DNA from: Flavobacterium humidisoli
Lineage (GTDB): Bacteria; Bacteroidota; Bacteroidia; Flavobacteriales; Flavobacteriaceae
DNA length: 64,000 nt
Direction of reading: 5' to 3'
NCBI RefSeq assembly: GCF_023272795.1
Contig: NZ_CP096829.1
Coordinates: 434,001 to 498,000 of the forward strand
The translations under genes were made by a program, and so were the position numbers. The notes under the pieces are model-generated. The model was not told where the DNA came from. It searched no databases and saw nothing but the letters and a program-made list of their open reading frames with translations. This document shows, piece after piece, positions 27,142-35,839 of this stretch. The first letter of the stretch is position 1. Each line of letters opens with the position of its first letter.

Positions 27142-27176
27142 AAAAACCTGCAAATTTCGGATTTGCAGTTTTTTTT
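27142..27176 (+). terminator. terminator after tRNA-Val
   Basis: CTGCAAAT / ATTTGCAG stem (27148-27155 with 27161-27168) followed by eight T. Confidence 0.85.
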
Positions 27177-27229
27177 ATTTCTACCTGTTTCCTCCAAAAT
27201 TTTCAAAAACGCTCAAAATTACATGGCAT

Positions 27230-27270
27230 TTTTATGGCACTTTTAAATTTTAAAAAAATGTGCCATAAAA
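27230..27270. repeat. inverted repeat between tRNA-Val and the integrase gene
   Basis: TTTTATGGCAC (27230-27240) is exactly inverted as GTGCCATAAAA (27260-27270); a further ATGGCA lies at 27223. Such repeats near an attachment site can be arm-type integrase or excisionase binding sites. It is not a terminator of a known gene. Confidence 0.45.
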
Positions 27271-27367
27271 TAAAGCTTAAACAACTGATTATCAACATGT
27301 AAAACACCTTAACGACTTGATTTTAAGACGCTATAGTTCGACATTTACTAATTAAAATTGTTGAATT

Positions 27368-28690
27368 ATGTTAGAAAGCAGTTTTGGATTAACCTTCTTT
27401 TTGAAGGCTCCACGTAAAAAGAACAATCTCAGGTATATTTACCTAAGAGTTATCGTTGATGGAATCCCTAAAGAAACTTCCACTAAACGTAAATGGGATA
27501 TTAACAGATGGGATCAAAAAGCCGAAAGAGCAGTAGGTACAAAAGAAGATGCCAAGACCACTAATTTTTTTCTTACTACAATTGAGACTAAAGTTAATCA
27601 ATACAGAAATGATTTACTTTATGCGGAAAGTTCGATTACATCTCAAAAAATAATAGACTTTATTATGGGAAGAATAGCCCCAAAAGTAAAAGTCATTGAG
27701 GAATTCCTAAAGCATAATGACGAATTACTAGCTCTTGTAGGCAAGGGAGAATATGCTATTGGAACACATGAACGTTTTGAAATATCTAAAAAACATGTAA
27801 AAGAATTTCTATTATTTAAATTCAACTTGGAAGATATGGAATTCAGGGATTTAAATTACGAATTTATAAAAGATTATGAATTTTATCTCAAAACCGTTAA
27901 GAACTGCAATAACAACACTGCGTTAAAGTACATTACAAATTTTAGAAAAATTGTAAGACGAGCAATTGACAAAGAAATTATTAAGGAAGATCCTTTCAAA
28001 AAATTTACTGGTAAAAAGACAAAAACTAAGAAAAAACCACTCACAGCAGTAGAGTTGCATAAGATTGAGAACCATATTTTTTCTACTCCAAGATTAACCG
28101 TTATACGCGATGTTTTTATCTTCCAATGTTATACTGGTCTTGCATACATTGATGCATTTCAACTTCAGAAAGAAGATATTAAAATCGGTATTGATGGCGA
28201 ATACTGGATTATGTCTGACCGTCAAAAAACAGAATCAGAAACAAACATTCCATTGCTGCCGAAAGCTCTTGAAATTATAAAGAAATACAAAGATCATCCA
28301 CTTTGTCTTAGTAGAGGGACTGTTCTTCCTGTAAAATCAAATCAGAAAATGAATGCTTATCTAAAAGAGATTGCTGATCTATGTGGCATTACTTCTGTAT
28401 TAAATACTCATAAAGCAAGACGGACTTTTGGAAGTACTGTTACACTTGCTAATGATGTACCGATTCACATTGTAAAAGAAATGCTCGGTCATAAATCGGT
28501 ACAACAAACGGAAGAATATGCAATAACCGAGCAACAGACAGTTGGTCGACAGATGATTGAATTGAGAAATAAACTAAATAAAAAAGCATCCTTCGACTCC
28601 GACAATGGTTTATTAATTTTGGAAAAACTTGAAAATGAAATTCTAGATTTAAAGAAAAAATTTGCTATCAGCGGAAAAAGTGGTTACTAA
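27368..28690 (+). CDS. int: tyrosine recombinase, ICE integrase (IntDOT-like)
   Basis: A 440-residue recombinase with an arm-binding N-terminus (about 1-90), a SAM-like core-binding domain (about 105-205) and a catalytic domain. Visible catalytic residues are the K of RQKT, H348 and R351 (HKARRTF), H375 (GHKS) and the nucleophile Y384 (TEEYA). The first catalytic Arg, expected in TGLRYxD, is Ala at 259 (TGLAYID); Bacteroides CTnDOT integrase is known to lack that Arg as well. It lies 268 bases from tRNA-Val and would integrate and excise the element. Confidence 0.93.
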   Translation: MLESSFGLTFFLKAPRKKNNLRYIYLRVIVDGIPKETSTKRKWDINRWDQKAERAVGTKEDAKTTNFFLTTIETKVNQYRNDLLYAESSITSQKIIDFIMGRIAPKVKVIEEFLKHNDELLALVGKGEYAIGTHERFEISKKHVKEFLLFKFNLEDMEFRDLNYEFIKDYEFYLKTVKNCNNNTALKYITNFRKIVRRAIDKEIIKEDPFKKFTGKKTKTKKKPLTAVELHKIENHIFSTPRLTVIRDVFIFQCYTGLAYIDAFQLQKEDIKIGIDGEYWIMSDRQKTESETNIPLLPKALEIIKKYKDHPLCLSRGTVLPVKSNQKMNAYLKEIADLCGITSVLNTHKARRTFGSTVTLANDVPIHIVKEMLGHKSVQQTEEYAITEQQTVGRQMIELRNKLNKKASFDSDNGLLILEKLENEILDLKKKFAISGKSGY

Positions 28691-28723
28691 TTTTTTTTTT
28701 TGAATATCTTAAATGTGTTATAT

Positions 28724-28755
28724 AAAAATCCCACAAATTAGTGGGATTTTTGTAG
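28724..28755. terminator. bidirectional terminator between integrase and ATPase genes
   Basis: AAAAATCCCAC (28724-28734) pairs with GTGGGATTTTT (28741-28751), giving T-runs on both strands between two convergent genes. Confidence 0.9.
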
Positions 28756-28790
28756 TTCCTGTGTTTTATCATTTCTATGGTAGATTATAA

Positions 28791-31700
28791 CTAAATTTCC
28801 AAACAAGGCTTATATGGTACTAATTGTCCCTCCTTAATTGCTGTAGCAGGATTAGCTACCACTTTTACGGTTGGCTGTGGACTATCTGTACCGTATACCC
28901 GATAAAGAGAATATAGTTCACCTTTACTCATCATAAATTCCCACTCCTTAGAAGATAGATAAACTAGATCTTTGGTTAAAGACGGTGTCCCTTTTACATC
29001 AATAAATGATATAACGCCATCCTGTTCTAATACAAAATCATAAGGTTTATAGCTTTCAATTTCTTTATTCATCCAAGTTATATTTGCTGTTGGATATTTT
29101 TGAATCAACAGCCCTTCAACAAATTCTTCCGCCCATTTTCCATGTCCTTTACGAGCTGATTCGTCTGACATTTCTGTATAGACAGCTTCATCCACGATTT
29201 GATCAGTGTAGGTTCCTTTATTCTCAATAAAAATTTTTGAAAAATCAAAATGACCTGGATTATATGTTGGCACAAATTCATTTACATCATCAAATACCTC
29301 TACAGCAGGAGCTCTGGTCGCGAATATAATCTCTTCATCACTTTGTTGACCATCTAAAATTAAAGGAGCAAATATCTCCAATTTTCTGAATTTTTGAACA
29401 CTTTTTAGTTTAGCCAAATCAATATCATTTTCCTTCAGCCAAATTTCAATTTCACGAAAATCAGGCTCTAATAACAGGAAACGAAATTCCTCATTGGTGC
29501 CTGGGAATTTTAAGAACATCTTTAGTTCTTGTATTAGCTCTAAAAGGATTCTCTCGCTTTTCCATTTTCCCTGAAAGGAAATTTTGTCCCGTTCACGAAA
29601 AACCTTAATCATTGGACCAGTAATAATATCTTCCCCATCTCTGAATGATAAGTATATAGCGTCTGCCGTCCCAAATGACAGATGATCTAGCAGTGCATAA
29701 AGCCTCTCAAATTCATTAGTTTCTTCAAGGCTTTTCTTTTGGGCAACCGCAGCCAAATACGGTAAAATTACTTCAAATCTTTCTTTCAAAGTACTCTCAT
29801 TTGACAGATTATCATATTCAGGAATAAACTCTCGTATAGTTAATACCCCAAATAAATCCATTAATTCATTGAGATCTTCTTTTTCACAATTGACTGGGAT
29901 GTAAATTAATTTCAAGCCAGAAACTTGCGAAAACCCATCTTTGGTTATTCGTTTCAATTCTGTTATGGGCTCATGAATCTCAGTAGTTGCTAATAGGTGT
30001 GCGGTTTTCCCCCATTCCCTAATTATATCCTTTTTATCACTCGCTAAATCCGGTAGAAGGTTCACTAATTTATTGTAGATCTTGCCAATAATTTTTATAT
30101 CTTTCTTAGATGGTTTATCACCTTTTTCAGCAATCTTATCGAGTATCACAAGGTAATCTTCAATTTCAAGTTTATTTTTAAAATTAAAAAAAACATTCCA
30201 GTCACCAGTAATATTGTCATCATATTCTAAAACGGGAAAATATTCTCCTGCAATATCGTTAATTTCTTTCAGGCATAAATAAACATCTTTAGAATATCCT
30301 AAGGTTCCCAAGGAAGTTGGCAGGCAGGCATTATTTTCAACAAAGTATCCAAAATAATTTTTTACAGGCTCCTGATATCTGTGCTTGCCATTTCCGGTGC
30401 CATAATAAAATGATGCATTTCCAGTAAGCTCCCGAGCAGCATTTGAGTTATCCAGCATATACTTCCAAAAAATTTTGCTATACTCGTAATTACTAGCAGT
30501 TAAATGCAAGAATGATGGGATCTTAACTCCATAGATTAAATTAGACCTTTCGAACCCAAAACCATTAATTCTGCGCGCTGCTTCTTCACCAGATCTTCTA
30601 GTGATTGCGACCCATTCGACGCTTGTGATTTCTTCTATGCTCGAAATACTGCAATTTGATGTAATTGTTTCAATCTCAATCTTATCTTTTACACTCAATG
30701 CTTTAAAGAATGTATGCAAGTCACTAGAAGAAACCCCTATCTCTAAATAGTCTTCTGAAATAAAACACAACGGTATAATTGATTCTAAATCAATAGCAGG
30801 ACTATAGGCATTTGAAAGATAACATTTTTGAGCTTGCTCGAAAGAAACTTCATTTTCCTTTGTTTTGATTTTAAGTACCCGCAGTCGCGCTAACATATCA
30901 GAGTTCAAAATACCTTTTTTGTACATCTTAACTAAGTAAGCTGTTATTTTTAAATAGTTCTCTGTTGTAACAAACGTATCATCATTTAATTGAGGAAGAA
31001 TAATATTATTGATATAGGCGCTTTCTGATGGATTTTGAGTTCCTATGTGTAAGAACCAATCATAGATTGCAGTATCTTGTTGAATAAGTTGGAAAATTTC
31101 AGGTGCAATGACAGGCACATCTCCCATCTCAAAACGGTGAACACCATCCCCTGCTGGAAAACAAACCCCATCTTTAGGGTTACGTAAGATATGATCCTGA
31201 TCAAATATAAAAGACAAACCTCTAAGTTCGTCTAAGAGGACACCGGTATGATCCTGATCGGATTTTACTTTCAAAAATTTAATTAGTTCAAAATTTTCAT
31301 GAATTTTATGACTATCTACGAAATCTTTTGATTCAAAAAAATCAGTGATGTTATCCAAAGAAAACTCAACTACATCTAATTGAGACAATTTACTTTTTTG
31401 CTCCATTTGTGGGTGAAGAAAGCAATTATCCTTGAAAATTATTTTTTTTTCGTTTTCAAGATACCTTGTGATTACGCTTTTTTCTATAAAGGTTTGTTCT
31501 GATAATGACGTTTTATCGAAAAGTGTTTCATCAGAAGTAAGAGTATCGCCATTGAATGCCGTTAAAATTTTTCGCTTCTTGGCAGATAAATTGAAGCCAT
31601 GGTTAAAAGCATTTTTTAATTCATTTGTTCCGACACTGAATTTATTAGGAAGCAATTTTAAAACCTGAAGTTTATAAGATGTCTTTGCTAGCTCCTCTAA

Positions 31701-32753
31701 CCATAAAAGGTTGAGATGAGCTATTGTTTCAAATAGCCATATATTCCAAGGATTGTCCTGATGTATAGATTCACGCGGCGCATTTGTTAGAAAATTGCCA
31801 TTTACAAGATATGGTAATTCATATTCTTTAACTTTTGTTGGAAGAAATGTATAAATCAACCTTTGATCTTTTGAAGGAGTATCTATTTGATCATCATTTA
31901 AAACGGCGGCAAACGTAATTTCAGAATGTGTGGCTGATCTAAGTTTTTCTGGAACTTTTTCATCTTTTATAAGGAGTTCAGAAACACTGGACGGTACAGG
32001 AATATCGGAGAAGGTACGAACTAACCAAGTACTAAGATTTTCAGTGTTTTTAAGTAAAATTACTTTTTTTGACAATTGAGTTTGTGCTACGACTGATTTT
32101 GTCAAAACATCAACCACTTCGCCATTCAAGGAAATTACTATTCTATTTACTCGTCGGAGAAAAAGCAAAATACGTCCATCGCCAAGCAACTCTAACAAGG
32201 AAGCTTTTAGTTCAGCAGCCTTATCCATCTCAATGATTGTTATCACCGAATGTTTTAGAGTTGAGACTACTTCTTGCAAATTAAGAGGTAAGTCACTTAA
32301 TTCTGTCCAAATTGGGATAGTCTGCCAGGGATAACCTTCCTTGATTGCAGCTTTGTCAAACCTAAACTGATAGCCCTCTGAAAAAATACTTACGCGACGA
32401 GATTTACCAAATACAGATTTAAATCCAATTCCTTTATACCCTGTTGTAGCTTTTTTAGATGTTTTTGTACTTGCTCCTGCATCAGTAACTGAATCAATAT
32501 CATTCTCTGAGAAAGCATCCCCATCGTGAGACACAATAAGAGCATTATCCCGAAAATCTATATATACAGCATTTTCGCTTAACGAGGCAGAATCATCTGC
32601 ATTTTGTATAAGTTCATAAAAAAAGCGTTGGCTTTCGGAATAAATATCTGCCGAAACAATATCTAGTAATTTAGTTATTGTCTTTGCATGTGAGTCATGA
32701 TTGAAGTTAGAGCGTATTTCATAAAGGCTTTCAATAAATTCTTTAGGGATCAT
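28791..32753 (-). CDS. sacsin-type HATPase protein with C-terminal DUF3883 (NO VEIN-like) domain
   Basis: A 1320-residue protein from the ATG at 32753. An N-terminal GHKL ATPase domain has the N box YELIQNADDS (E47, N51, D53), HDGDAF (77-82), a DAGAST segment and the lid glycine motif GYKGIGFKSVF (105-115). A long unassigned middle follows. The C-terminal DUF3883 domain (about 1225-1315; KWAEEFVEGLLIQKYP, then FIDVKGTP, VYLSSKEWEF) resembles a restriction-endonuclease-like fold. Such proteins are found in bacterial defence islands, so an anti-phage role is plausible but unproven. The frame is open 25 codons further upstream. It is ICE cargo and stands alone. Confidence 0.8.
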   Translation of the reverse strand: MIPKEFIESLYEIRSNFNHDSHAKTITKLLDIVSADIYSESQRFFYELIQNADDSASLSENAVYIDFRDNALIVSHDGDAFSENDIDSVTDAGASTKTSKKATTGYKGIGFKSVFGKSRRVSIFSEGYQFRFDKAAIKEGYPWQTIPIWTELSDLPLNLQEVVSTLKHSVITIIEMDKAAELKASLLELLGDGRILLFLRRVNRIVISLNGEVVDVLTKSVVAQTQLSKKVILLKNTENLSTWLVRTFSDIPVPSSVSELLIKDEKVPEKLRSATHSEITFAAVLNDDQIDTPSKDQRLIYTFLPTKVKEYELPYLVNGNFLTNAPRESIHQDNPWNIWLFETIAHLNLLWLEELAKTSYKLQVLKLLPNKFSVGTNELKNAFNHGFNLSAKKRKILTAFNGDTLTSDETLFDKTSLSEQTFIEKSVITRYLENEKKIIFKDNCFLHPQMEQKSKLSQLDVVEFSLDNITDFFESKDFVDSHKIHENFELIKFLKVKSDQDHTGVLLDELRGLSFIFDQDHILRNPKDGVCFPAGDGVHRFEMGDVPVIAPEIFQLIQQDTAIYDWFLHIGTQNPSESAYINNIILPQLNDDTFVTTENYLKITAYLVKMYKKGILNSDMLARLRVLKIKTKENEVSFEQAQKCYLSNAYSPAIDLESIIPLCFISEDYLEIGVSSSDLHTFFKALSVKDKIEIETITSNCSISSIEEITSVEWVAITRRSGEEAARRINGFGFERSNLIYGVKIPSFLHLTASNYEYSKIFWKYMLDNSNAARELTGNASFYYGTGNGKHRYQEPVKNYFGYFVENNACLPTSLGTLGYSKDVYLCLKEINDIAGEYFPVLEYDDNITGDWNVFFNFKNKLEIEDYLVILDKIAEKGDKPSKKDIKIIGKIYNKLVNLLPDLASDKKDIIREWGKTAHLLATTEIHEPITELKRITKDGFSQVSGLKLIYIPVNCEKEDLNELMDLFGVLTIREFIPEYDNLSNESTLKERFEVILPYLAAVAQKKSLEETNEFERLYALLDHLSFGTADAIYLSFRDGEDIITGPMIKVFRERDKISFQGKWKSERILLELIQELKMFLKFPGTNEEFRFLLLEPDFREIEIWLKENDIDLAKLKSVQKFRKLEIFAPLILDGQQSDEEIIFATRAPAVEVFDDVNEFVPTYNPGHFDFSKIFIENKGTYTDQIVDEAVYTEMSDESARKGHGKWAEEFVEGLLIQKYPTANITWMNKEIESYKPYDFVLEQDGVISFIDVKGTPSLTKDLVYLSSKEWEFMMSKGELYSLYRVYGTDSPQPTVKVVANPATAIKEGQLVPYKPCLEI

Positions 32754-32999
32754 CTTAGGGAGGTATGGTTTGTATTTTACAAATAATATAAATTCTCTAC
32801 AGAATTTCTTCGATATTAAAATTTGCAAATTGGTTTTGAGTACAAAGTTTTCAACAAAGAAATAAATGTTGAAAATTATGAAAAATTATAAATATACCCA
32901 CCAGTAAAAATACCTTTTTATTCGAAAATGTATTTTATTATTCTGCTTATAACTTATTTATTATGGAAAAAATGTCAATATAAAAATTGCAGTGAAATT

Positions 33000-33077
33000 T
33001 TATGGTAGAATCAGTAAATCAATTTTACTTTTGCATCCGAGATGATAGGAAGGCATATATTTTAAATATCCCATTTC
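33000..33077 (-). pseudogene. 3'-terminal remnant of the 38615-38911 gene
   Basis: Read on the minus strand, 26 codons ending in TAA encode a peptide starting EMGYLKYMPSYHLG and continuing KSKIDLLI. It matches the last 25 residues of the intact gene at 38615-38911 (EMGYIRYVPSYHPG, RSKIDLLI). The nucleotide match is also clear, and upstream similarity stops at about 33078. The two copies bracket the cassette-like cargo. Confidence 0.8.
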
Positions 33078-33160
33078 TAGCGGATTAAGTAAGCCTAAAT
33101 CTTTCCGTTATAGACTATTTTCCAAGTGCAAACCCAATTAAAATTACTGTTAGGCGCTGA
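33078..33160 (-). repeat. attC-like site A (truncated), after the EcsC gene
   Basis: On the minus strand it starts with GCCTAAC, an exact integron R'' core (RYYYAAC), just behind the EcsC stop. It continues with a spacer whose last about 60 bases (TTTGCACTTGGAAAATA... to GGCTTACTTAATC) closely match the spacer of site D. The right half is missing and replaced by the gene remnant, so this looks like the broken end of the array. Confidence 0.5.
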
Positions 33161-33165
33161 TTCTA

Positions 33166-33963
33166 TTACGCCATTTCTACTTTTAACATTTCTTCGTATG
33201 TTGTCTTTATTATCTCTTTTCCATATATTTTTTCTAATCTTCTTACGACAAAATGACCTTTTGCCATATCTTGAAAATGATCAATAAATATAGTATTAAC
33301 AATTGCTCCACCAGCAGCACCAATTGCAGGGATTGCTTGAGCAGCAACTTTTTCAGTGACTTGAATACTGAATCTTTCAGCGATTTTGACTATGAATCTT
33401 ATTAAGGCAGGTGCACCTTCTTCCGCAAGTGTTTTAGTTGCAATAAACTCGACCGCTTCAGCAACTGATTTTGCTAAGGCTGCTCTAACTACAAAGTAAC
33501 CACTTTCTGTTGCATTATCAGATTTACTTTTACCTCCTAAAGCAAAGACTTCTAAACACGCTAATTTTGTTCGAGGGTCATTTATAGATTCTCCTTCTGA
33601 TCTTGCAATATCGGCAATTGATCTTAACATAATAGTTGTGGAAACTGGTAACTCGATAACTAAAGCAGGTAAACCAAAAAAACCTCCGACACCTCCACTT
33701 ACAGCAACTCCTAGTTTATGCCACCAATTAGAAGACTCTTCATTTGGATTGTCTTTCATTGTGAATATTGCTGCATCTGCAGATTTTAGAAGTGCTGTTT
33801 GAGTAATATCTCCAATTTTTTCGTTCCAGCTTTCTGGAAGCATTGCTAATCCTTTTTCGATTGGTGTACCGATTAAGTTAGTTATTTTGGCTGCTATGCC
33901 AGGATTCTCTAATAAAAGCATTGCTTTAAGTAATTCTTGGCGATCTTTTTCAGTTAAATTCAT
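33166..33963 (-). CDS. EcsC-family protein
   Basis: A 265-residue protein with the EcsC domain over most of its length: LKSADAAIF region, then a glycine-rich hydrophobic stretch VAVSGGVGGFFGLPALVIEL and MLRSIADIARSEGE, ending with a second glycine-rich hydrophobic segment (AIPAIGAAGGAIVNTIFIDH). EcsC proteins have no firm function; some act in membrane-linked or defence contexts. It is cargo in the cassette-like array with a hairpin repeat on each side. Confidence 0.75.
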   Translation of the reverse strand: MNLTEKDRQELLKAMLLLENPGIAAKITNLIGTPIEKGLAMLPESWNEKIGDITQTALLKSADAAIFTMKDNPNEESSNWWHKLGVAVSGGVGGFFGLPALVIELPVSTTIMLRSIADIARSEGESINDPRTKLACLEVFALGGKSKSDNATESGYFVVRAALAKSVAEAVEFIATKTLAEEGAPALIRFIVKIAERFSIQVTEKVAAQAIPAIGAAGGAIVNTIFIDHFQDMAKGHFVVRRLEKIYGKEIIKTTYEEMLKVEMA

Positions 33964-34008
33964 TATGTATGTATTTGTTTTTCAGAGGGTTTTCATTTGC
34001 TTCGAATT

Positions 34009-34081
34009 TGCGCCCTAACGTTTGGTCGCTTGGCGATGTGGCGAATTAATTAAGCCTAAACCCAAATTGCTTGTAGCGAAT
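34009..34081 (-). repeat. attC-like site B, after the lipoprotein gene
   Basis: Minus strand: TCGCTACAAGC then TTTGGG, GGCTTAATTAATTCGCC, then ACATCGCCAAGCGACC and a terminal CGTTAGGGCGC. The right half is nearly identical to that of site D and the left half contains the GCTACAA motif of sites C, E and F. It therefore looks like a hybrid of two site types. The end resembles an R' core (GTTRRRY) with one mismatch. Confidence 0.5.
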
Positions 34082-34092
34082 GTTTTTTATTT

Positions 34093-34878
34093 TTATAGTG
34101 AGATATTGTTAAAAACAGCATTTTGTCTATAACATTTTATTACTAATTTTAATGGTTTATTATAATAGCCTTCGTCATTTATAATTTGATAAATTCTATA
34201 ATTTTTGATATCATAATAAGAATTATAATCTGGACAACATTCATATTTATGCCAATCTTTTGATAGTTTTTGATAATTTTTTCTAAATCTTATTCTTGTT
34301 ATAGGGTCAAACAATTCGTTTTCAAGGTCGTGATTTTCATTTGAATAACCACTCAGCACTTCTGTGCTATCATTTTCTGTAACAATTGTACAATTTAATA
34401 AAGAAAACATCATTTCAGAAATTACTTTACGACCTGTTCCTAATGTGTCATTTAATTTTAATGTATTCAAAGCCTGAATAAATTCTTGATTGAAATTAGT
34501 TTTAATCTTTTTTACGTTTGGAATTGTTTTTTCGTTTTTAAAACCCCAATAATCTCTATATGTATTTGATAAAAAGGGAATAGCACAACATTGGTTCCGT
34601 GAATTAATTAATACTAAAATTTTTTGTGGGTCATTCACACTATCAGGTTCAGAACGGAGTTGAAGTTTAAATTCATTTTCTCCATAAGTAACACTTCTAA
34701 CGAGTTTATAATATTCTATTTGCTTTGATTTACCTTTTCTGAATTGCGGAAAATTATTCGTCAAATCGGAAAGTGCTTCTTCCAGATTTGGTTCATTATT
34801 CAATTGTTTGCAACCAATTAAAATTAAACACATCAACGCAAAAACAAAAATCCTTATTAATATATTTACTTTCATCAT
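34093..34878 (-). CDS. unknown predicted lipoprotein
   Basis: A 261-residue protein with a lipoprotein signal (VFALMCLILIGC, lipid-attachment C23). The mature part is charged, with paired cysteines (RNQCCAIPF and YECCPDYNSYYD). I recognise no family. It is one of the single genes in the cassette-like array, with sites B and C on its flanks, and is low in G+C like its neighbours. Expected location is the outer or inner membrane surface. Confidence 0.65.
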   Translation of the reverse strand: MMKVNILIRIFVFALMCLILIGCKQLNNEPNLEEALSDLTNNFPQFRKGKSKQIEYYKLVRSVTYGENEFKLQLRSEPDSVNDPQKILVLINSRNQCCAIPFLSNTYRDYWGFKNEKTIPNVKKIKTNFNQEFIQALNTLKLNDTLGTGRKVISEMMFSLLNCTIVTENDSTEVLSGYSNENHDLENELFDPITRIRFRKNYQKLSKDWHKYECCPDYNSYYDIKNYRIYQIINDEGYYNKPLKLVIKCYRQNAVFNNISL

Positions 34879-35039
34879 ATATAGCTGATTTTCTTTTATT
34901 TACGATTTTTTTTTTACAAAGTATACGCTAACGTCGGTCTGTGAAAAAACTAAAATCAACCTCATGAGAATTTCATATTTGAGTTTTTTCTTTGGTAGCC
35001 GTACTAATACTTTCTAAATTTGAAGAGGTTCTTTTAACA

Positions 35040-35178
35040 GCCTGACGTTCTCGCGCTACAAGCAGTTTGGGACTAAATTAATCTCTATTTTCGGATTTGC
35101 AAAATGTTCCAAATATAAAACCAACTTTCCATTAAGCCAAATGCCCAAATCCGTTGTAGTGGCTCAGCGGTTCGGCAT
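35040..35178 (-). repeat. attC-like site C, 139-base imperfect palindrome
   Basis: On the minus strand it begins GCCGAAC and ends GTCAGGC, each one base off the integron R''/R' consensus (RYYYAAC / GTTRRRY). The two 33-base ends pair over GCC, GAC/AAC, CTACAA and TTTGGG blocks separated by mismatches, exactly the layout of an attC. The centre holds CAAATCCG and GATTAATTTAG pieces. The rest of the spacer (34879-35039 and 35179-35244) shows no gene. Confidence 0.55.
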
Positions 35179-35244
35179 TTTATTTACTATCATTTTTTAA
35201 GAACTTTTTTCTTGTTTGAAAATCTAATGACAACATAATAAATT

Positions 35245-35637
35245 TTAATTTATTGTTAGAACAATTCTGTCTTTGGGCTCAGCTGACCATTGAACTTGCC
35301 ATACACGTCCATCAATTTGGTCAAGCAAAATGAAATTATATATGTTTGTTGTCGGATAAAGAAAAAATCTTCCATTCTTCTCATCTTCTTTTGTAACTCG
35401 GGTTATTAAGGATATCGGAGTTTCAGACTCATTACCTTTTGCAGACCATTGAACTTGCCACATTTGTCCATTTTTTGTATTCATTTTAATAAATGTATAC
35501 ATATTTTTTGTTGCGAATAGCCTATACCCAACATCACTATCTGTAGAAATATTTTGAGTTGGTGTGTCAGATGTACTTTGTGCAAAAGCAGAAATTGTCG
35601 TCAAAGTAATAATTGTTACAAAGAATAATTTTCTCAT
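35245..35637 (-). CDS. unknown secreted protein with two WQVQWS repeats
   Basis: From the ATG at 35637 the product has 130 residues and a signal peptide (FFVTIITLTTISAFAQ). The mature protein contains two copies of a 27-residue unit: YRLFATKNMYTFIKMNT...MWQVQWS and FFLYPTTNIYNFILLDQ...VWQVQWS. The units look like short beta hairpins, so this may be a small beta-rich surface or periplasmic protein. The family is unknown. It is a single gene in the cassette-like array. The frame is open 32 codons further upstream but the signal peptide fixes the start. Confidence 0.65.
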   Translation of the reverse strand: MRKLFFVTIITLTTISAFAQSTSDTPTQNISTDSDVGYRLFATKNMYTFIKMNTKNGQMWQVQWSAKGNESETPISLITRVTKEDEKNGRFFLYPTTNIYNFILLDQIDGRVWQVQWSAEPKDRIVLTIN

Positions 35638-35682
35638 TTGTTTCAGTGTTTTAATTGTCTTTATATCTGTCGAATTTTTTAT

Positions 35683-35822
35683 GCTGACCGTTAACGTTTG
35701 GTCGCTTGGCGATGTGGCGATTAAGTAAGCCAAATATTTCGGTTAATGATTAATTTTCCAAGTACAAAACCATTTTCAAATTAATCTAAATCTCGCCATA
35801 TTGCCAAACGACGGTTACCAGC
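35683..35822 (-). repeat. attC-like site D, 140-base imperfect palindrome
   Basis: On the minus strand: GCTGGTAACCGTCGTTTGGC, ATATGGCGA, a spacer, then TCGCCACATCGCC, AAGCGACCAAACG and TTAACGGTCAGC. The left and right arms pair over TCGCCA, GCCAA, AAACG and GGT/GCTG blocks with small insertions on one side, as in attC sites where extrahelical bases give strand choice. Its right arm is shared with site B and its spacer with site A. Confidence 0.55.
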
Positions 35823-35839
35823 AGTGTTTTTATATCAGT

